Source: Neoconidiobolus thromboides FSU 785
Taxonomy: Eukaryota > Entomophthoromycota > Entomophthoromycetes > Entomophthorales > Neoconidiobolaceae
Direction of reading: 5' to 3'
DNA: 64,000 bases
NCBI GenBank assembly: GCA_025603075.1
Contig: MU626286.1
Span: forward strand, 94,239 to 158,238
The notes beneath the pieces are model-generated. The model saw nothing but the letters and a program-made list of their open reading frames with translations, did not search any database and was not told the DNA's origin. Position numbers and translations under genes: made by a program. Shown in pieces: positions 20,848-34,581 of this stretch (within the stretch, counting starts at the first letter, position 1; each line of letters starts with the position of its first letter).

Positions 20848-20882
20848 TTTTTTACTTTTTTACTTTTTTACTTTTTTATTTT
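20848..20882 (+). repeat. (ACTTTTTT)n pyrimidine tract
   Basis: Four units of an 8-bp repeat immediately before the PAC3 start. It is followed by ...AATCAG directly before the ATG, so it could serve as the polypyrimidine tract and 3' splice site of a 5'-UTR intron. Confidence 0.7.
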
Positions 20883-20890
20883 TTAATCAG

Positions 20891-21402
20891 ATGAATTCAA
20901 ACACAACCTTTCCAGTAGATACTAAACAAGCTAGTTATTTAATTCATGATATTGATACAGATATTATTTGTTTAAATTTTAATAATAAAATTGTGGCTAT
21001 AGTGACTCAGATTGGTAAAGTTGGTAGCTTGGTAAATTTGTTTTCAATTTATGTCGAAATTTAAATTTAAATCCCTTTTAGTTACAATCTATTGTCACCA
21101 ATCCTGATGGTGGATCAGTGAACTATGATGAATTTAGTGTACGAAGTATTGAAAAAATTGGCGAAAAGTATTTAGTTGATACTAAATTTTTATTGGGTAA
21201 CCAAACTGAAACTGGATCGATTTATGAAATTATTGCTTCTCAATTATGTAACCTTATTGTAGCTGATAATCCTATGGAAAGAAGACCAGTTCTTTTAGCA
21301 CTTGCTTTAGATAAAAGCTTATTTTTAAATGAAAACCAAAGAAAATTAAAGGATGCTATAAGATGTATACCAGAATTAATTCAAGATAATAAAGCTTGGT
21401 GA
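20891..21402 (+). CDS. proteasome assembly chaperone 3 (PAC3/PSMG3-like)
   Basis: Two exons (20891-21031, 21082-21402; 50-bp intron) encode 153 residues. Diagnostic blocks are KIVAIVTQIGKVGSL (compare VVVTQFGKMGTL in PSMG3), VDTKFLLGNQTE (compare TKVLLGQDE), and VLLALALDKS followed by a C-terminal helix LKDAIRCIPELI. PAC3 heterodimerises with PAC4 and guides alpha-ring assembly of the 20S proteasome in the cytosol. The N-terminus is about 15 residues longer than in human, and the loop between the first two strand groups has an Asp/Gly-rich insertion (NPDGGSVNYDE). Start ATG follows a CAG, so a leader intron is possible. Confidence 0.87.
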
Positions 21403-21964
21403 TAAACTTTATGTCCTCCAGCTGGTAAAAGCCGTATAAGCAAAAAAGTATCGTGTGTTTTATATAATATTTATGCAATTTTAAATATTAAAAATGTCTA
21501 TCAATATTTTAACAGAATATTTTCTTTATAATGTTAGTAAATTTATACAAATACTGCTTTCTGAATTATTTATCGTTTTAGATGATCTATTTGTTACTTC
21601 ATTTAATAAAAAAGGTCCCAACTAATAACTTACATACTAAATGTAATTACATTTAATGTATTATATTTCCTATGGTAAAGTTAAACTGCATTTTATAGTA
21701 AAAAATAACATTTTACTCTTATTATCTCAAAGTCTCATAATGTCAAATATCATTTGTTAGATATATTATATATTATTTTTTATTATCTTAATTTACAATA
21801 CTTCTATAAATTCATGTCAACCATTTTATTAGAAATATAATATACCATTCTCATCAACATTTTAAAAAATCAAGCAAAACCTCAGCTAAATAGTTGATTG
21901 GTTTGTTCAAATCAATATAAGGGATGACGCATCAAAACTCCATTTTAATTTTTCAATTTCAAAA
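21403..21964. other. intergenic, no gene seen
   Basis: 3' flank of PAC3 and promoter region of the next gene; nothing else recognised. Confidence 0.5.
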
Positions 21965-22829
<865 letters not shown>

Positions 22830-22874
22830 AATATTAATTTTAATAAAATCAAAGTTAAGTAAAAATATTGTACT

Positions 22875-23826
22875 TTATTTTAAATTTTCTAATAAATAAG
22901 TTAACATTATGGATGAGTTTTGTTCCACTTTCAAATCTGCTAGATCATCTGCTCTAGTTGGTCCAAGGTTTAATATATATACTTGCTTACCATTGTTTTT
23001 AGCTGATAAAGCTAAACGATAAGCTGAAGGAGTGGCCAGTGATGAGCCAATAACCAAAAGTGAGCTAGTATTTTCAATTTGAAATTTGGCTTCTTCCCTA
23101 GCTTTTTGTTTCATATTTTCACCAAAAAAGACCACGGAGGGTTTATAAAACCCATCATTACATTTTAAACAAGAGGGTATATTAAATAAATTAAATGGTG
23201 TATTGTCTGGTAATAAAATATCGCCATCGGGGGTAGTTTGTGGTTGAGTTTTTGAATTTTCAAATTGTTGTAGATAATTATGCCATTTCGGATTCATATC
23301 GGATAGCATTTCTTGAAAACTCTCCCTTTTTATTTGATGTTTGCAACTTAAACATTCCACAAAGCTCAAAGTACCATGTATTTCAGTCACGTTTTTTGTG
23401 CCTGCTTTCTGATGTAAATTATCTACATTTTGTGTTATGACATGTTTAACATACCCTTGCTGTTCTAATGCAGCCAATGCAAAGTGTGACGCGTTAGGTT
23501 TTGATGTTGAAAATTTAGGAAATCCAAAATAAGAACGTGTCCAATACCTCTGTCTTCTTTCATGACTGGATGCAAAATGTTGATACGTTATAGGCTTAAA
23601 CCCTGGGTTAACAACATATGCTCCATTTGGTCCTCGATAATCTGGAATTCCAGAATCTGTGCTTATTCCTAGAATTTGATTAGTCGCCTTCTATCTTGAT
23701 TGATAAGTTTTTACCTGCTCCAGTTAATACTACCATACCACCTTGATTTAGGTTGTTTATAGCTGCTTTTAATAGCTGATCTTTTAGCGATATTTCTTTT
23801 AGTGTTTTTGTAGCAATTGTTGACAT
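22875..23826 (-). CDS. NAD-dependent protein deacylase, SIRT4-type sirtuin
   Basis: Two exons on the minus strand (23826-23715, 23668-22875; 46-bp intron), 301 residues. Shows TGAGISTDSGIPDYRGPNG (NAD-binding, spanning the intron), RYWTRSYFGFPKF (the class II RYWARS-type block), TQNVDNLHQKAG, catalytic His in VTEIHGT (about residue 135), zinc pairs CLSC and CLKC, FKPSVVFFGE-like YKPSVVFFGE, and GSSLATPSAYRL. The block order and the GAGIST/RYW features place it with SIRT4 rather than SIR2/HST. SIRT4 enzymes act in mitochondria as ADP-ribosyl/acyl removers, but no convincing presequence is seen here, so location is uncertain. It is divergent from TRM61 with 96 bp between start codons. Confidence 0.94.
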
Positions 23827-23922
23827 TTTGAATTCTAAAAATCAAGAATAAATTAATTTCAATTTTTACAATTAAATTCAACTTGTAAAGAATTCTAACT
23901 TTATTTTATTTGGATCGAAAAA

Positions 23923-25219
<1,297 letters not shown>

Positions 25220-25314
25220 ATTAACTCTATTCATATTGAATTATTAAAAATTATAGATTTTTAGAATGTATTGTTTGTTACTGTATTTAATTAATTGAGT
25301 GTTACATATACAAG

Positions 25315-25413
25315 ATGGTGTTAAAACTGGATTTTAGACATTTAGAGGTAATAGCTATTATGTTTTTAGGATTAACGGTTTTACGTGGGTTTATGCAGTT
25401 TAAAGATGTTTAG
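25315..25413 (+). CDS. possible 32-residue membrane micropeptide
   Basis: ATG-led frame with a single hydrophobic helix (VIAIMFLGLTVL) flanked by charged residues (LDFRH before, RGF..FKD after), about 95 bp downstream of TRM61. The design is that of tiny membrane-complex subunits, but the sequence is not recognised and such a frame can occur by chance in AT-rich DNA. Confidence 0.25.
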   Translation: MVLKLDFRHLEVIAIMFLGLTVLRGFMQFKDV

Positions 25414-25783
25414 TTATTTAATTCATAAAGCATAATGTTTTATTAAAGTTGTGATAAATGAGATTCTAACTTAATATTGTCTTTGGTTTATTATATAGAT
25501 TAATTAATATCTGTTAATTGAAGGGGCCGAAAGCAGTACTAATTTCTTTTATAAAATATTAAAAACGGCTCTTCAAACATATAGTTGAAGTTAAACTAAA
25601 TTTCTAACTTTTATTGATTACATTATTTTACATTAGTGTACCAGTACTGCAGCTAAAAAAAATTCTAATAAAAATCATCATGTAATTAATAAATTTAAAA
25701 ACTATCAGTCGTATTATTTTTTATAGCTGGAATTATATATAAAGTAAATAACAATGGTGATATGTATTTAATTTATAGCACAA
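25414..25783. other. 3' flanking intergenic
   Basis: No gene recognised. Confidence 0.5.
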
Positions 25784-27329
25784 TTAACTATTATCAACTG
25801 TAAGTCTTTTACGTCTAGCTTCTAAATATTCCATACACTCAGCGTATGATTTTGGTAATACTCTTGGTACTGGAAATTGATCACTGTCTGGTGTTTGGAA
25901 AGTAAAATGGAAAGTATTCGTAATTCCATTATCTGTTCTATCTGGGGAGATAACTCTAGCTTGTACAGAAACTTGAAGTAATGAATCTTCAATGGAAGAA
26001 GATCCATCATGCTTTTCAGGGGTATGGGCCACCTTGGAAGTTAACGTTAAAATAGAACCAATTGGTACCGATTTTCTGAATAAAATTTCATCTGAAGCTA
26101 AAAATCTTGGTACTGTTCCAATATAGTTATAACCAGTTACCCAAGCGAGTTGGAAGGCTAATCTCATAAGGTAGCCACCAAAAATAAAATTATGCACGTT
26201 TCGGTCCTAAAAGAAAGTTATTACTATCAAACACAATAGCTTTTTTTAAAATACCTGTGGCTGACACACAGTAACAGATTGTAATTGGGTAGAACTCATC
26301 CATTTAACATTAGATGGCATTGGACTGGTTTCATCTAAATATTTTAAACTTTCTAAATAAAGATCATGTACAAGTAAACGTTCTTCGGCTGTAGGTGGAG
26401 CCTTAGTTAATGATTTTTGTACTGTAGCCATTTTACGAGCTTTAGAAGCCAAGCCATCATTAAAAAGTTTCTTTTCTCTATCTCCACGAACCAGTAATGG
26501 ATGAAGTTGAGAAGCACGTTTGGTATACTTATCCCTAGCTACCATAGTAAACTTTGCTTCTAGAATAGCAGGGCTATTTGATAATGTGATAGCTTCATTT
26601 GTTCCTATTTTATTAGGATCAATTTCTTCCATCTTTATAAATATTTCCATGGAACTGTAACCAACATATGAAACATGTCCGCCCAATCTATAATTTTTTT
26701 CAGGATTGATTCGCTTGTGGATGGCTATACGGTCGACGGAAGCAGTGACAATAGTTAAATGAGAAGAAGCTACCTTTTCATTACAGTATTTGTATCCGAT
26801 TCCAGCTGCTAATTTATCAAGATCTTCCATTACTTTACCTACTTTAATTTCACCCCAGGCGTTTTCATATTGTTTTAAAAGTTCTAAATCATCTTTAAAA
26901 TTTAAATGGATCTCTAAATAAGAATCAGCCATAGTACGTAAAGTCAAATCAGTTTCTTTTTTTTCTGTTTTATTTTGATTTTTATCCTTGGTGTTTAAAC
27001 TGTCTCTATACGCACCACTTGGTATTACGGAAAAAAATTCTTCTAATAAGTTCATACTTTCTGGTGTACCTATCTTTTCATGTTTGGTGCTCAAGATTTC
27101 ATCTACTTGTTTGACACCAGAAGCTGATTAAGTTAGAGTTATGAGATTTAAAAAGCATATTTATTTTACCTAGCGCATCTTTTAAATCAGATACAACACC
27201 TTTATATTCTTTATCGTTACTTTTGGGTGGCTCTGTTTTAGTATTCAATCCTCTGTTTAACATGGGTTCATAATTGATCTTATTTCCTTTCAAAATTGTT
27301 TGAAAACTATTTTTGATTAACCTTTTCAT
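25784..27329 (-). CDS. mitochondrial acyl-CoA thioesterase, ACOT9-like
   Basis: Three exons on the minus strand (27329-27170, 27123-26255, 26206-25784), 483 residues; both introns (46 and 48 bp) are in phase. The N-terminus (MKRLIKNSFQTILKG) is basic and amphipathic, as in mitochondrial presequences. Two hotdog folds are visible: the first around LAAGIGYKYCNEKVAS and RLGGHVSYVGYSSMEI, the second opening with VHNFIFGGYLMRLAFQLAW, the conserved helix-entry block of ACOT9-type enzymes. These hydrolyse acyl-CoA to fatty acid and CoA in the matrix. It is somewhat longer than mammalian ACOT9 because of a Lys/Glu-rich linker after the presequence. The upstream non-ATG frame was ignored; ATG at 27329 used. 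Confidence 0.9.
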
Positions 27330-28283
27330 TTTCAAACAATTGACTAAGTTTTAATAAAAGAAACATTTTGATTTTTGATGAGGTAATATATAAATGGGGG
27401 ATTACAAATTAATTGAAAGTTTTTCGAATTTTTTAAATTTCCGAAAAAATCAATAAAGTTTAAGGTTCTAGAATTTTAGTTTAAGAAGACATCTTCAATT
27501 ATCTGGGCTATTCCTTAAAGTAAAATATTTTGAAGTTGATATAGGCTTTTCCTACCAAAATCTATAAAACGCTTTGATAAAGCTAAAGATATATTAGTAT
27601 TGTTACATTTTTTAACCTCAAGTTGTATTTATATGTTTTAAAGAAATTTGATGGTATAGATAATAAAATTTTTGTTCTTCAAAAATTCTAAACCATTAAA
27701 TGAATAACTTGTATTAACGCGGAGCTACTTTATTATCAGTCTAAGAACATTATTTCATTTTAAAGTTTACCAGAATATTGTATATTTTATCATCCTTTAA
27801 CATGCTATAAATTTAAAAATCCATTGATATATAGCAGATATATTCAAAGATGTATAAAGTCTTGACAATGTGTTATTTATCATTTAAAGTTAGGTAGCCT
27901 ACCTTTAGCTGTAAAGAATTTAAGCTGAGGTCTTCGACATGAAGAATAGTTAATTTTTAATCTTTAAACTAAAAAGAGATATCCGCTTTATCAGAAAGCA
28001 GCTCATTAAATAAATAGATAAGAAACAAAACTTAGCAGTACTATGTTTAAAAACAATCTTTATTTAATCAAATCTAAACCCTATTGCGTTAAAATTTACT
28101 ATTTTGATACCAACTTAAAAAATTTACTAAATATGCTTAATCAATTACAAATTAGTAAATTCCAATCTAAAAAGATCCCATAAAATTTCATTGATCCATT
28201 TCGAATTAATTAAAAGAAAATTGAAATCAAAATAATTACTTTTGTAATAAAAGAAAAAGTTTGAATCTAAATAAAATAGAAAA
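27330..28283. other. divergent intergenic region
   Basis: Between the ACOT9-like and SRP40-like genes, which point away from each other. No gene or repeat recognised. Confidence 0.5.
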
Positions 28284-30623
28284 ATGGGCTCCAATAAACG
28301 ACCAGAACTTGATTCTTTAATTTATCAATATCTTTTAGATCAAGGTTTAGAAAAAGCAGCAAAAGCTTTAAAAAATGAAGCTGGTGATGTAAGTTTGTTG
28401 TTTTTTACATAGACTTTTAGCTAATGTTTTGTATAGAAAATATCCACTAAAGTTACTGGTGATTTGAGTGAAGCTTTTGAGTTATATAAGTAATTTTAAA
28501 TATTTCTATTCAATTAAGTATCTTATTCCATAATATTAGGAAATCTGATGCCACTTTGACAAAAGAAGGTAAATTACTCTCAAAATATAAGTACATAACG
28601 TTAACTTAATATTTTCAGGATCTGTTAAAAATGTAGAAAAAGAATCAGACTCAAGCAGTGATAGTAGTTCAAGTAGTTCAGATAGTGATAGTAGCTCAAG
28701 TAGTTCAGATAGCTCAAGTAGTTCAGATAGCTCAAGTAGTTCAGATGGTGATAGTAGCTCAGATAGTGATAGTAGTGATAGTGAAGAAGAATCTAAAGAT
28801 TCATCATCTAACTCAACTGAAAGCAAAGAAGAAGACAAAAAAGAATCAAGTAGCTCAGATAGCGATAGTAGTTCAAGTAGCTCAGACAGTGATACTAGTG
28901 ATAGTGAAGAAGATAAAAAAGAAGACAAGAAAGAAGAATTAAAATCAAGCTCAAATAGCTCAAGTAACTCAAGCAGTGATTCTAGCTCAAGTAGCTCAAG
29001 TAGCTCAAGTAGCTCTGATAGTGAAAGCGAAGAAGAGTCATCGTCAAAATCGTCTGAGAGCAAAGAAGAGGATAAAAAAGAATCAATAGAATCAACTAGC
29101 TCAAATAGTTCAAGTAGCTCAAGCAGTGATTCTAGTAGTTCAAGCAGTGATAGTAGCTCAGACAATGATAGCAGTAGCGATAGCGAGGATGAGAAAGACT
29201 CATCAGATAAATCGTCTGAAAGTAAAGAAGATAGAAAAGACTCATCAGAATCAAGTAGCTCAAGTAGCTCAAGCAGTGATTCTAGCTCAGACAGCGATAG
29301 TAGTTCAAGTAGTGATAGTGAAGATGAAGATTCATTAAACAAATCATCTGAAGATAACAAAGAGGTACCAGAATCAAGCTCTAGTTCAAGTAGTGATTCT
29401 AGCTCAAGTAGTTCAGATAGTGACAGTAGCTCAGGAAGTGATAGTGAAGAAGAAGATAAAAAAGAGTCATCTGAAAGCAGAGAAAAAGAAAAAGAATCAA
29501 GCAGTAGTAGCTCAAGTGGTTCAGACAGTGATAGCAGCTCAAGTAGCGATTCTAGCTCAGATAGTGATAGTGAAGAAGAAGATAAAAAAGAGGAACCAAA
29601 GTCAGAATCTAGCTCAAGCAGTGATAGTAGCTCAGACAGCGATAGCAGCTCAAGCAGTGATAGTGATAGCAGTGATAATGAAGAAGAGTCTAAAGATTCA
29701 TCATCTAATTCAACTGAAAGCAAGGAAGACGAGAAAAAAGAATCATCAGATTCTAGCTCAAGTAGTTCAAGCAGTAGTGGCAGCTCAGATAGTGACGCCA
29801 GTTCAGATAGCAGTAGTAGTGATAGTGAAGATGAAAAAGACTCATCAGATAAATCATCCGAAACCAAAGAAGAGGATAAGAAGGAGTCATCAGAATCAAG
29901 TAGCGATAGCAGCTCAGATAGTGATTCTAGCTCAAGCAGTGATTCTAGCTCAAGCAGTGATTCTAGCTCAGACAGTGATTCTAGCTCAGACAGTGATAGT
30001 GAGGATGAAAAAGACTCATCAGATAAGTCGTCTGAAAGTAAAGACGATAAAAAAGAATCATCAGACTCTAGTTCAAGTAGTGATTCTAGCTCCAATTCTG
30101 ATAAAAATGAAACTGAAGAATCAAATGGAAAACGTAAGAGTGCCTCACCACTCCCAGAATCTAAAAAATCAAAAACTAATGAGTAGGTGATTTATTTGAT
30201 TATATAGAATAAAATTGTTAATATTATTTTTTTATTTTTTTATTTTAGTGTAAAGAGAATTAACCATAATACTAAGGTAAAATTTATAGTTGGATTTAAA
30301 AGAGTTTGTTTAATATTAATAAATTTTAGGGAGCTCCAAAAGAAAGATTTTGTCGTATTAAAGATGAAGATGCCGTAGTTCATGACGAAAGACTTATGGA
30401 TAATCGATTTACATCCAAGGTAAAGTTCAATTCAATGGTTAATTCAATTTCAAATTAATTATTATTATAGGGTGGAGCTTTTGGTTCATATGGCGAAAAA
30501 GCACATAATGACTTAATTGTTACTCGTGGTAAAGGATTTACTAAAGAAAAAAATAAGAAGAAGCGTGGTTCTTATCGTGGCGGTGCTATTGATTTCCAAT
30601 CTCACTCCATTAAATTTGAGTAA
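28284..30623 (+). CDS. SRP40: nucleolar phosphoprotein SRP40/Nopp140 (NOLC1)
   Basis: Seven exons: 28284-28388, 28437-28489, 28540-28568, 28619-30182, 30249-30276, 30330-30419 and 30471-30623; 673 residues. Residues ~8-38 form a LisH motif ([18 protein letters not shown]). A long acidic Ser tract with basic spacers (CK2-type SSSDSDSE blocks alternating with Lys-rich stretches) fills exon 4, followed by a bipartite basic signal (GKRK...ESKKSK). The C-terminal SRP40_C domain is clear: [40 protein letters not shown], then [14 protein letters not shown] and a DFQSHSIKF end. The protein chaperones snoRNPs between nucleolus and Cajal-like bodies. Exon 4 appears to end at a stop (GAGTAG), but splicing at GA^GTAGGT restores the C-terminal domain. 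Confidence 0.96.
28640..30110 (+). repeat. Ser/Asp/Glu low-complexity coding repeat
   Basis: Imperfect AGTAGCTCAAGCAGTGATAG-type repeats inside SRP40 exon 4. Long open frames on the opposite strand and in another frame here are by-products of this repeat. Confidence 0.9.
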
Positions 30624-31031
30624 ATGATATGGAATTGAATGAAAGTTTTTGATAATTGATTGAATAATACATAACCCATGGATTATACTATAGACATACT
30701 TTAATAAATTAAATGTTTTTTAAAATATCAAACATAAAGTTCAATTCATTTGCTTTTGTTTTATAATGGAAATTAATAGAATAAGCAATTAGTTGTTGAT
30801 ATATAGTAAATGGGTTCAGTATGCTTATACTGACTTTAACATAATATTATATCAAATGGTTTTAATAAAATGTAATAATGTAGATTAATGTTTAAACTAT
30901 TTTATAAATAAGAATTAGTTATATACATTCAATTAAACTTTTGATGTAATGCACATAAAGTATCTAGATTAATAAATATATAAAATAAACTACACAAGAT
31001 AAATAATAATTATATATTGAATCATTTATAT
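30624..31031. other. convergent intergenic region
   Basis: Between SRP40 and the HAD phosphatase gene; AT-rich, likely both 3' UTRs. Confidence 0.5.
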
Positions 31032-32064
31032 TTATAACTCCTTTTTAAAGACATCTAAAACCTCCTTTGCTTGATCCCAATAGATAATTTTAGCTTTAAT
31101 TTGGTGGCTATCAGTAGTTAATATTTTAGCTAATTTACGTCCTTTTCTAACTAAAAATAAATCACCCCTAAAAGAAGATTACAAGTTAACATATGTTTCT
31201 GTTAAATTCATGTCAGCGCTTACTCGTCTAATGCACAGCCAGCACAGAAATCATTCATACCATCCCCAATATAAATTGTTTTCTTGTAGTCGAATCGATT
31301 TTTTAATTGTTTCACTTTAATTCCTAAATAAAACAATTCCTAAATATACATGACCAACTATAAACTATTTATCTTTTACCTTTACATAAATTAACAGAAC
31401 AAGTATTCTCAATCCCATTAGCTTTTGTATTACAATTTGGTGGTGTATTAAATACGGGTAATAAAGTGATCAAATTTCCCTCAATCTTAGCTTCATTAGT
31501 AATAATATTATCAAAACAATCAATTAACTTATAATTCTTTAAAATAGTTGATAAAAATAGTGAGTTTCCATCTGATATAATATTAATTGAATGATCTTGT
31601 TTTTTAGCTAATAAAATAGCTTCAACCATATTAGAGGAAATTGGAAATGTTGATAAACATTGCTGAATTTGTTCGGGTGTAGTTCCCTTGGAATGAATTA
31701 CTTTTAAATTCGATTGCTAACAGAATCAATATAAACATAAATATAAATATTATGTTTAGTCTAAAGTTACCATTGTTTCTATCCAAATACCACTTTGATC
31801 TAAAATGCCAATACCATCTGGATAATAATATTCTAATACATGATGATCACTAATATTGTATTTTTAAATATAAATATAAATGTAAACGTATAAATATAAA
31901 TATAAATATAAATATAAATATATAAAATAATATAATTTTATTTAATTACCTATCTTTATCAGCCAAGGACCTAGGATATTAATTACTATTATTTTAAATA
32001 TTTTTATTGACTTTTGTTACCAATCAAAATCATAAGTAATTAATATTTTATTAGAATCACTCAT
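31032..32064 (-). CDS. HAD-superfamily phosphatase, PHOSPHO1/2-like
   Basis: Six exons on the minus strand: 32064-32021, 31970-31950 (21 nt), 31849-31771, 31716-31380, 31323-31224 and 31167-31032; 238 residues, close to human PHOSPHO2 (241). HAD motif I is split by intron 1: YDFDWSLADKDSD (nucleophile and acid are the two Asp of DFD). Motif II-like NIISDGNSLF, a Cys-containing PNCNTK...CSVNLCKG segment as in the family, and motif III/IV IYIGDGMNDFCAG follow. The family dephosphorylates phosphoethanolamine/phosphocholine, pyridoxal phosphate or similar small phosphates. Intron 2 holds a (TATAAA)n run (~31862-31930). The GMND in place of GGND is a small departure from the animal enzymes. Confidence 0.92.
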
Positions 32065-32310
32065 TTTGAAAGAAATAATTTTGAGAAAAGTTCCTATTGT
32101 CCTATTTATATCATTTGTCCCCTTGGTGGCATTTAAAATAATGAACTATTCAATTATTTTAAATAGAAAATTCAATTTTCTATTTTTATTAAGAATTAAG
32201 AATAGCTAAAATTTTGTGTACTTGTAAAGTTTAATTCATGTCACAAACTGTTAAAATAATAAAATGATTTGATATACGATAAAATTTTATTACAAAGATA
32301 TAAAATAAAC

Positions 32311-32892
32311 TTAAATTAAATAAACACTAATAATAATGGAGAATAAAATAGAATGACCCCAATGATTGTTTATAATAGAACCGTGACTATTCATATTAAT
32401 GACATTTTGTGATGATTTAGAATAAACTGAAGATGCCTTAGCTCGAGCTGTAGTTTTTGATACATTTTTAACTGAACCAGTTGAAGAATCTGAACTGGAA
32501 TCTGAGGCATCAGAGGTACTCTTAGAATCTCCAGATTTAGTCTTTGTAGCCTTAGTGGAAGTAGAAGCATCGGTAATGCTAGTCGCAGTGCTCTCTGTCT
32601 TACTAGTAGAAGAAGCTTTTTGATTTGGATCATTTTTGTTAAATATTGAATTGACACAATCTTGAAAACATGAATTAGGTACTCCATTAGTGGAACTATC
32701 AATACATTTATCAGTACAATCTGATGTGGCATTTGCTTGATCATCACTTGGATTAGGTAAATTCAAGCATTGAGTTAAACAAGACACATCTCCTTTACAT
32801 TGATTTTGACATTGTTTGGCAGTAGAACTACCCACAGCTTGAATGGTTAATATAAAAATTGTGAAGGTTATAGCGAATAATATAGATTTCAT
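32311..32892 (-). CDS. secreted Cys-rich, probably GPI-anchored surface protein
   Basis: 193 residues, no intron. Signal peptide: a Lys then a long hydrophobic core (residues 3-20, ending about IQAVGSS). The mature N-terminal domain has eight Cys as four CxxxC pairs (C28/C32, C38/C42, C59/C63, C75/C79). A Ser/Thr/Lys-rich stalk (about 90-160) fits O-glycosylation, and a short hydrophobic tail (ILFSIIISVYLI) at the extreme C-terminus fits GPI attachment. It is probably a cell-wall or membrane-surface protein. I do not recognise the CxxxC domain; it is not a CFEM pattern. Confidence 0.82.
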   Translation of the reverse strand: MKSILFAITFTIFILTIQAVGSSTAKQCQNQCKGDVSCLTQCLNLPNPSDDQANATSDCTDKCIDSSTNGVPNSCFQDCVNSIFNKNDPNQKASSTSKTESTATSITDASTSTKATKTKSGDSKSTSDASDSSSDSSTGSVKNVSKTTARAKASSVYSKSSQNVINMNSHGSIINNHWGHSILFSIIISVYLI

Positions 32893-34476
32893 ATTAAGTA
32901 TTAATAGATAAAAAGAATTGAAAACTAAATGAGTATTAATTTTATTTTAAAAGAGTCTTATTTGATCTTCTTATATATATTATTTCCAAACTATTTCTTA
33001 CCCCATTCAATTTAACTTTGCTTGAGTTATTAAGCATTTGCTTTAAAATTTAATACCCCTAACTCTCCTTAAACTCAACTATAAATTTCAATCTATTGTT
33101 TGAAATGGTTATTTTTAGAACCACATAAAGTTGAAACTTACAAAAAAATTCTAGACAAAGATTTAACCCAATTTTTTGAAAATTTGATTGCGAAATTTTT
33201 AATATGGGCATAAACTTAGTAATGGCTTCATAGCCATAGTAGCATTAAATTAATTTAGTGGGGGGTATTGCTTACGCATGTGGTCACAGCCTCTCCAACT
33301 CTTACGAATTTTTTAACTGCTCAGTTAATAGTAACTTTTATTAAAATTTCGAAAAAAGGGACTAGCTTTAAAAAAATTAGTCAAGTAGCTCAGCTGAAAA
33401 ACTACCCCCAATTACTTCGCAAAAGAGTTAGAACAGAGCTTTATGCTAATGGGTATAAATTCAATAAACTTCAGCTTTCTAAAAGTAACTAGTTTGAAAT
33501 TTAGCAAGCATTTTAACATGTACAGCTTTTTGAATTTGTGATTAAAATAGTCATCACATCACTATTTTAAAGAATTTTGATATTTAAAATTATTTATTGT
33601 TTAATATTATTGAGATGTCATTAAATTGTTGAAATAAAATAAACTAATAGTATGGTATTTTGGTAGAGATAGCATACAGGTGGATACATCACTTTTTATT
33701 ATAAAGAATTCTGAGTTTATAAAACTGAATTTCAACTAAAAATGGGAATTGAATTAAAAAAGCAGTTATTATTGACTTTTAATAAGACTAAAGCTTGGGA
33801 GATGAGTTTCTATTTTGTTAAAACTAATAGCAATTAGTATTACAAGAGAGCATCCTTTATTAAAAAATAGAATGCACCTATCTGATCGTTATTCCCTACC
33901 TATTTTTAAGCCTATTGTCAGTTACAAGTGAACAAAATTTTTATGAAACTTCGGAAAATAGTTGTAACTCTAAAAGTAAAAACCTAAGGATTTAGAAATT
34001 AATATTAATAATCTAATTGAATTATGGATTAGATCTGTAAAATTCAACCATTAAATCTATATCAAAATACCAGAGTTATTGCTACCTCAAGTCGATCCTA
34101 TTGTGATTAAGCTTTGCAATGAAAAAAAGTTATAAAATAAAATGTTAGAAATATCGGAAAGAGCGTGTTTACTATGATTTAGTAGTTTATACTATTGTGA
34201 TTTGTAGTATTGATTAAAAAAGCACTTATGTGGGTAACCTTTATTTTACCAATTATACTTGTAAAAAAATATTCTTTTTAAATTAAAATCAATATGAGGT
34301 TGGACTCATTTTTAACTTACTTTTAAAAATTCACCAAAAACGCTTACCTTCTCTAAGTAACAATTTCATATATCATTTTGTTCAACATAATAAAAAGTAT
34401 TTGAAACTAATAATATTTTAGTCAATTATATGCTATAGTGCAATATTTATTAATACTTTTTAAACTTAAAAAAAGT
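32893..34476. other. intergenic, no confirmed gene
   Basis: AT-rich. A 74-codon frame at 33268-33492 lacks an ATG start; its C-terminal half looks protein-like, but I cannot support a call. Confidence 0.4.
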
Positions 34477-34581
34477 ATATGGGAATGTATTTTTGTGTTT
34501 AAGAACTTTACTAACAAATTTTCCATTCAAGTAAAGCTTAAAAATGGAAAGAATAATGAAACCAAAAAACATCCCCTATAT
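34477..34581 (+). repeat. MITE-like element, copy 11
   Basis: TATATGGGAATGTATTTTTG at left, AAACATCCCCTATATA at right. Confidence 0.88.

Noticed and set aside
28536-30190. Long open frames antisense to and overlapping SRP40 (519 codons minus; 265 codons plus)
   Set aside because: Pure Leu/Ser/Glu or Val/Gln/Lys low complexity produced by the Ser-codon repeat of SRP40 exon 4.
33268-33492. 74-codon plus-strand frame with a basic, protein-like C-terminal half
   Set aside because: No ATG start, no splice-linked upstream exon found, no recognisable family.
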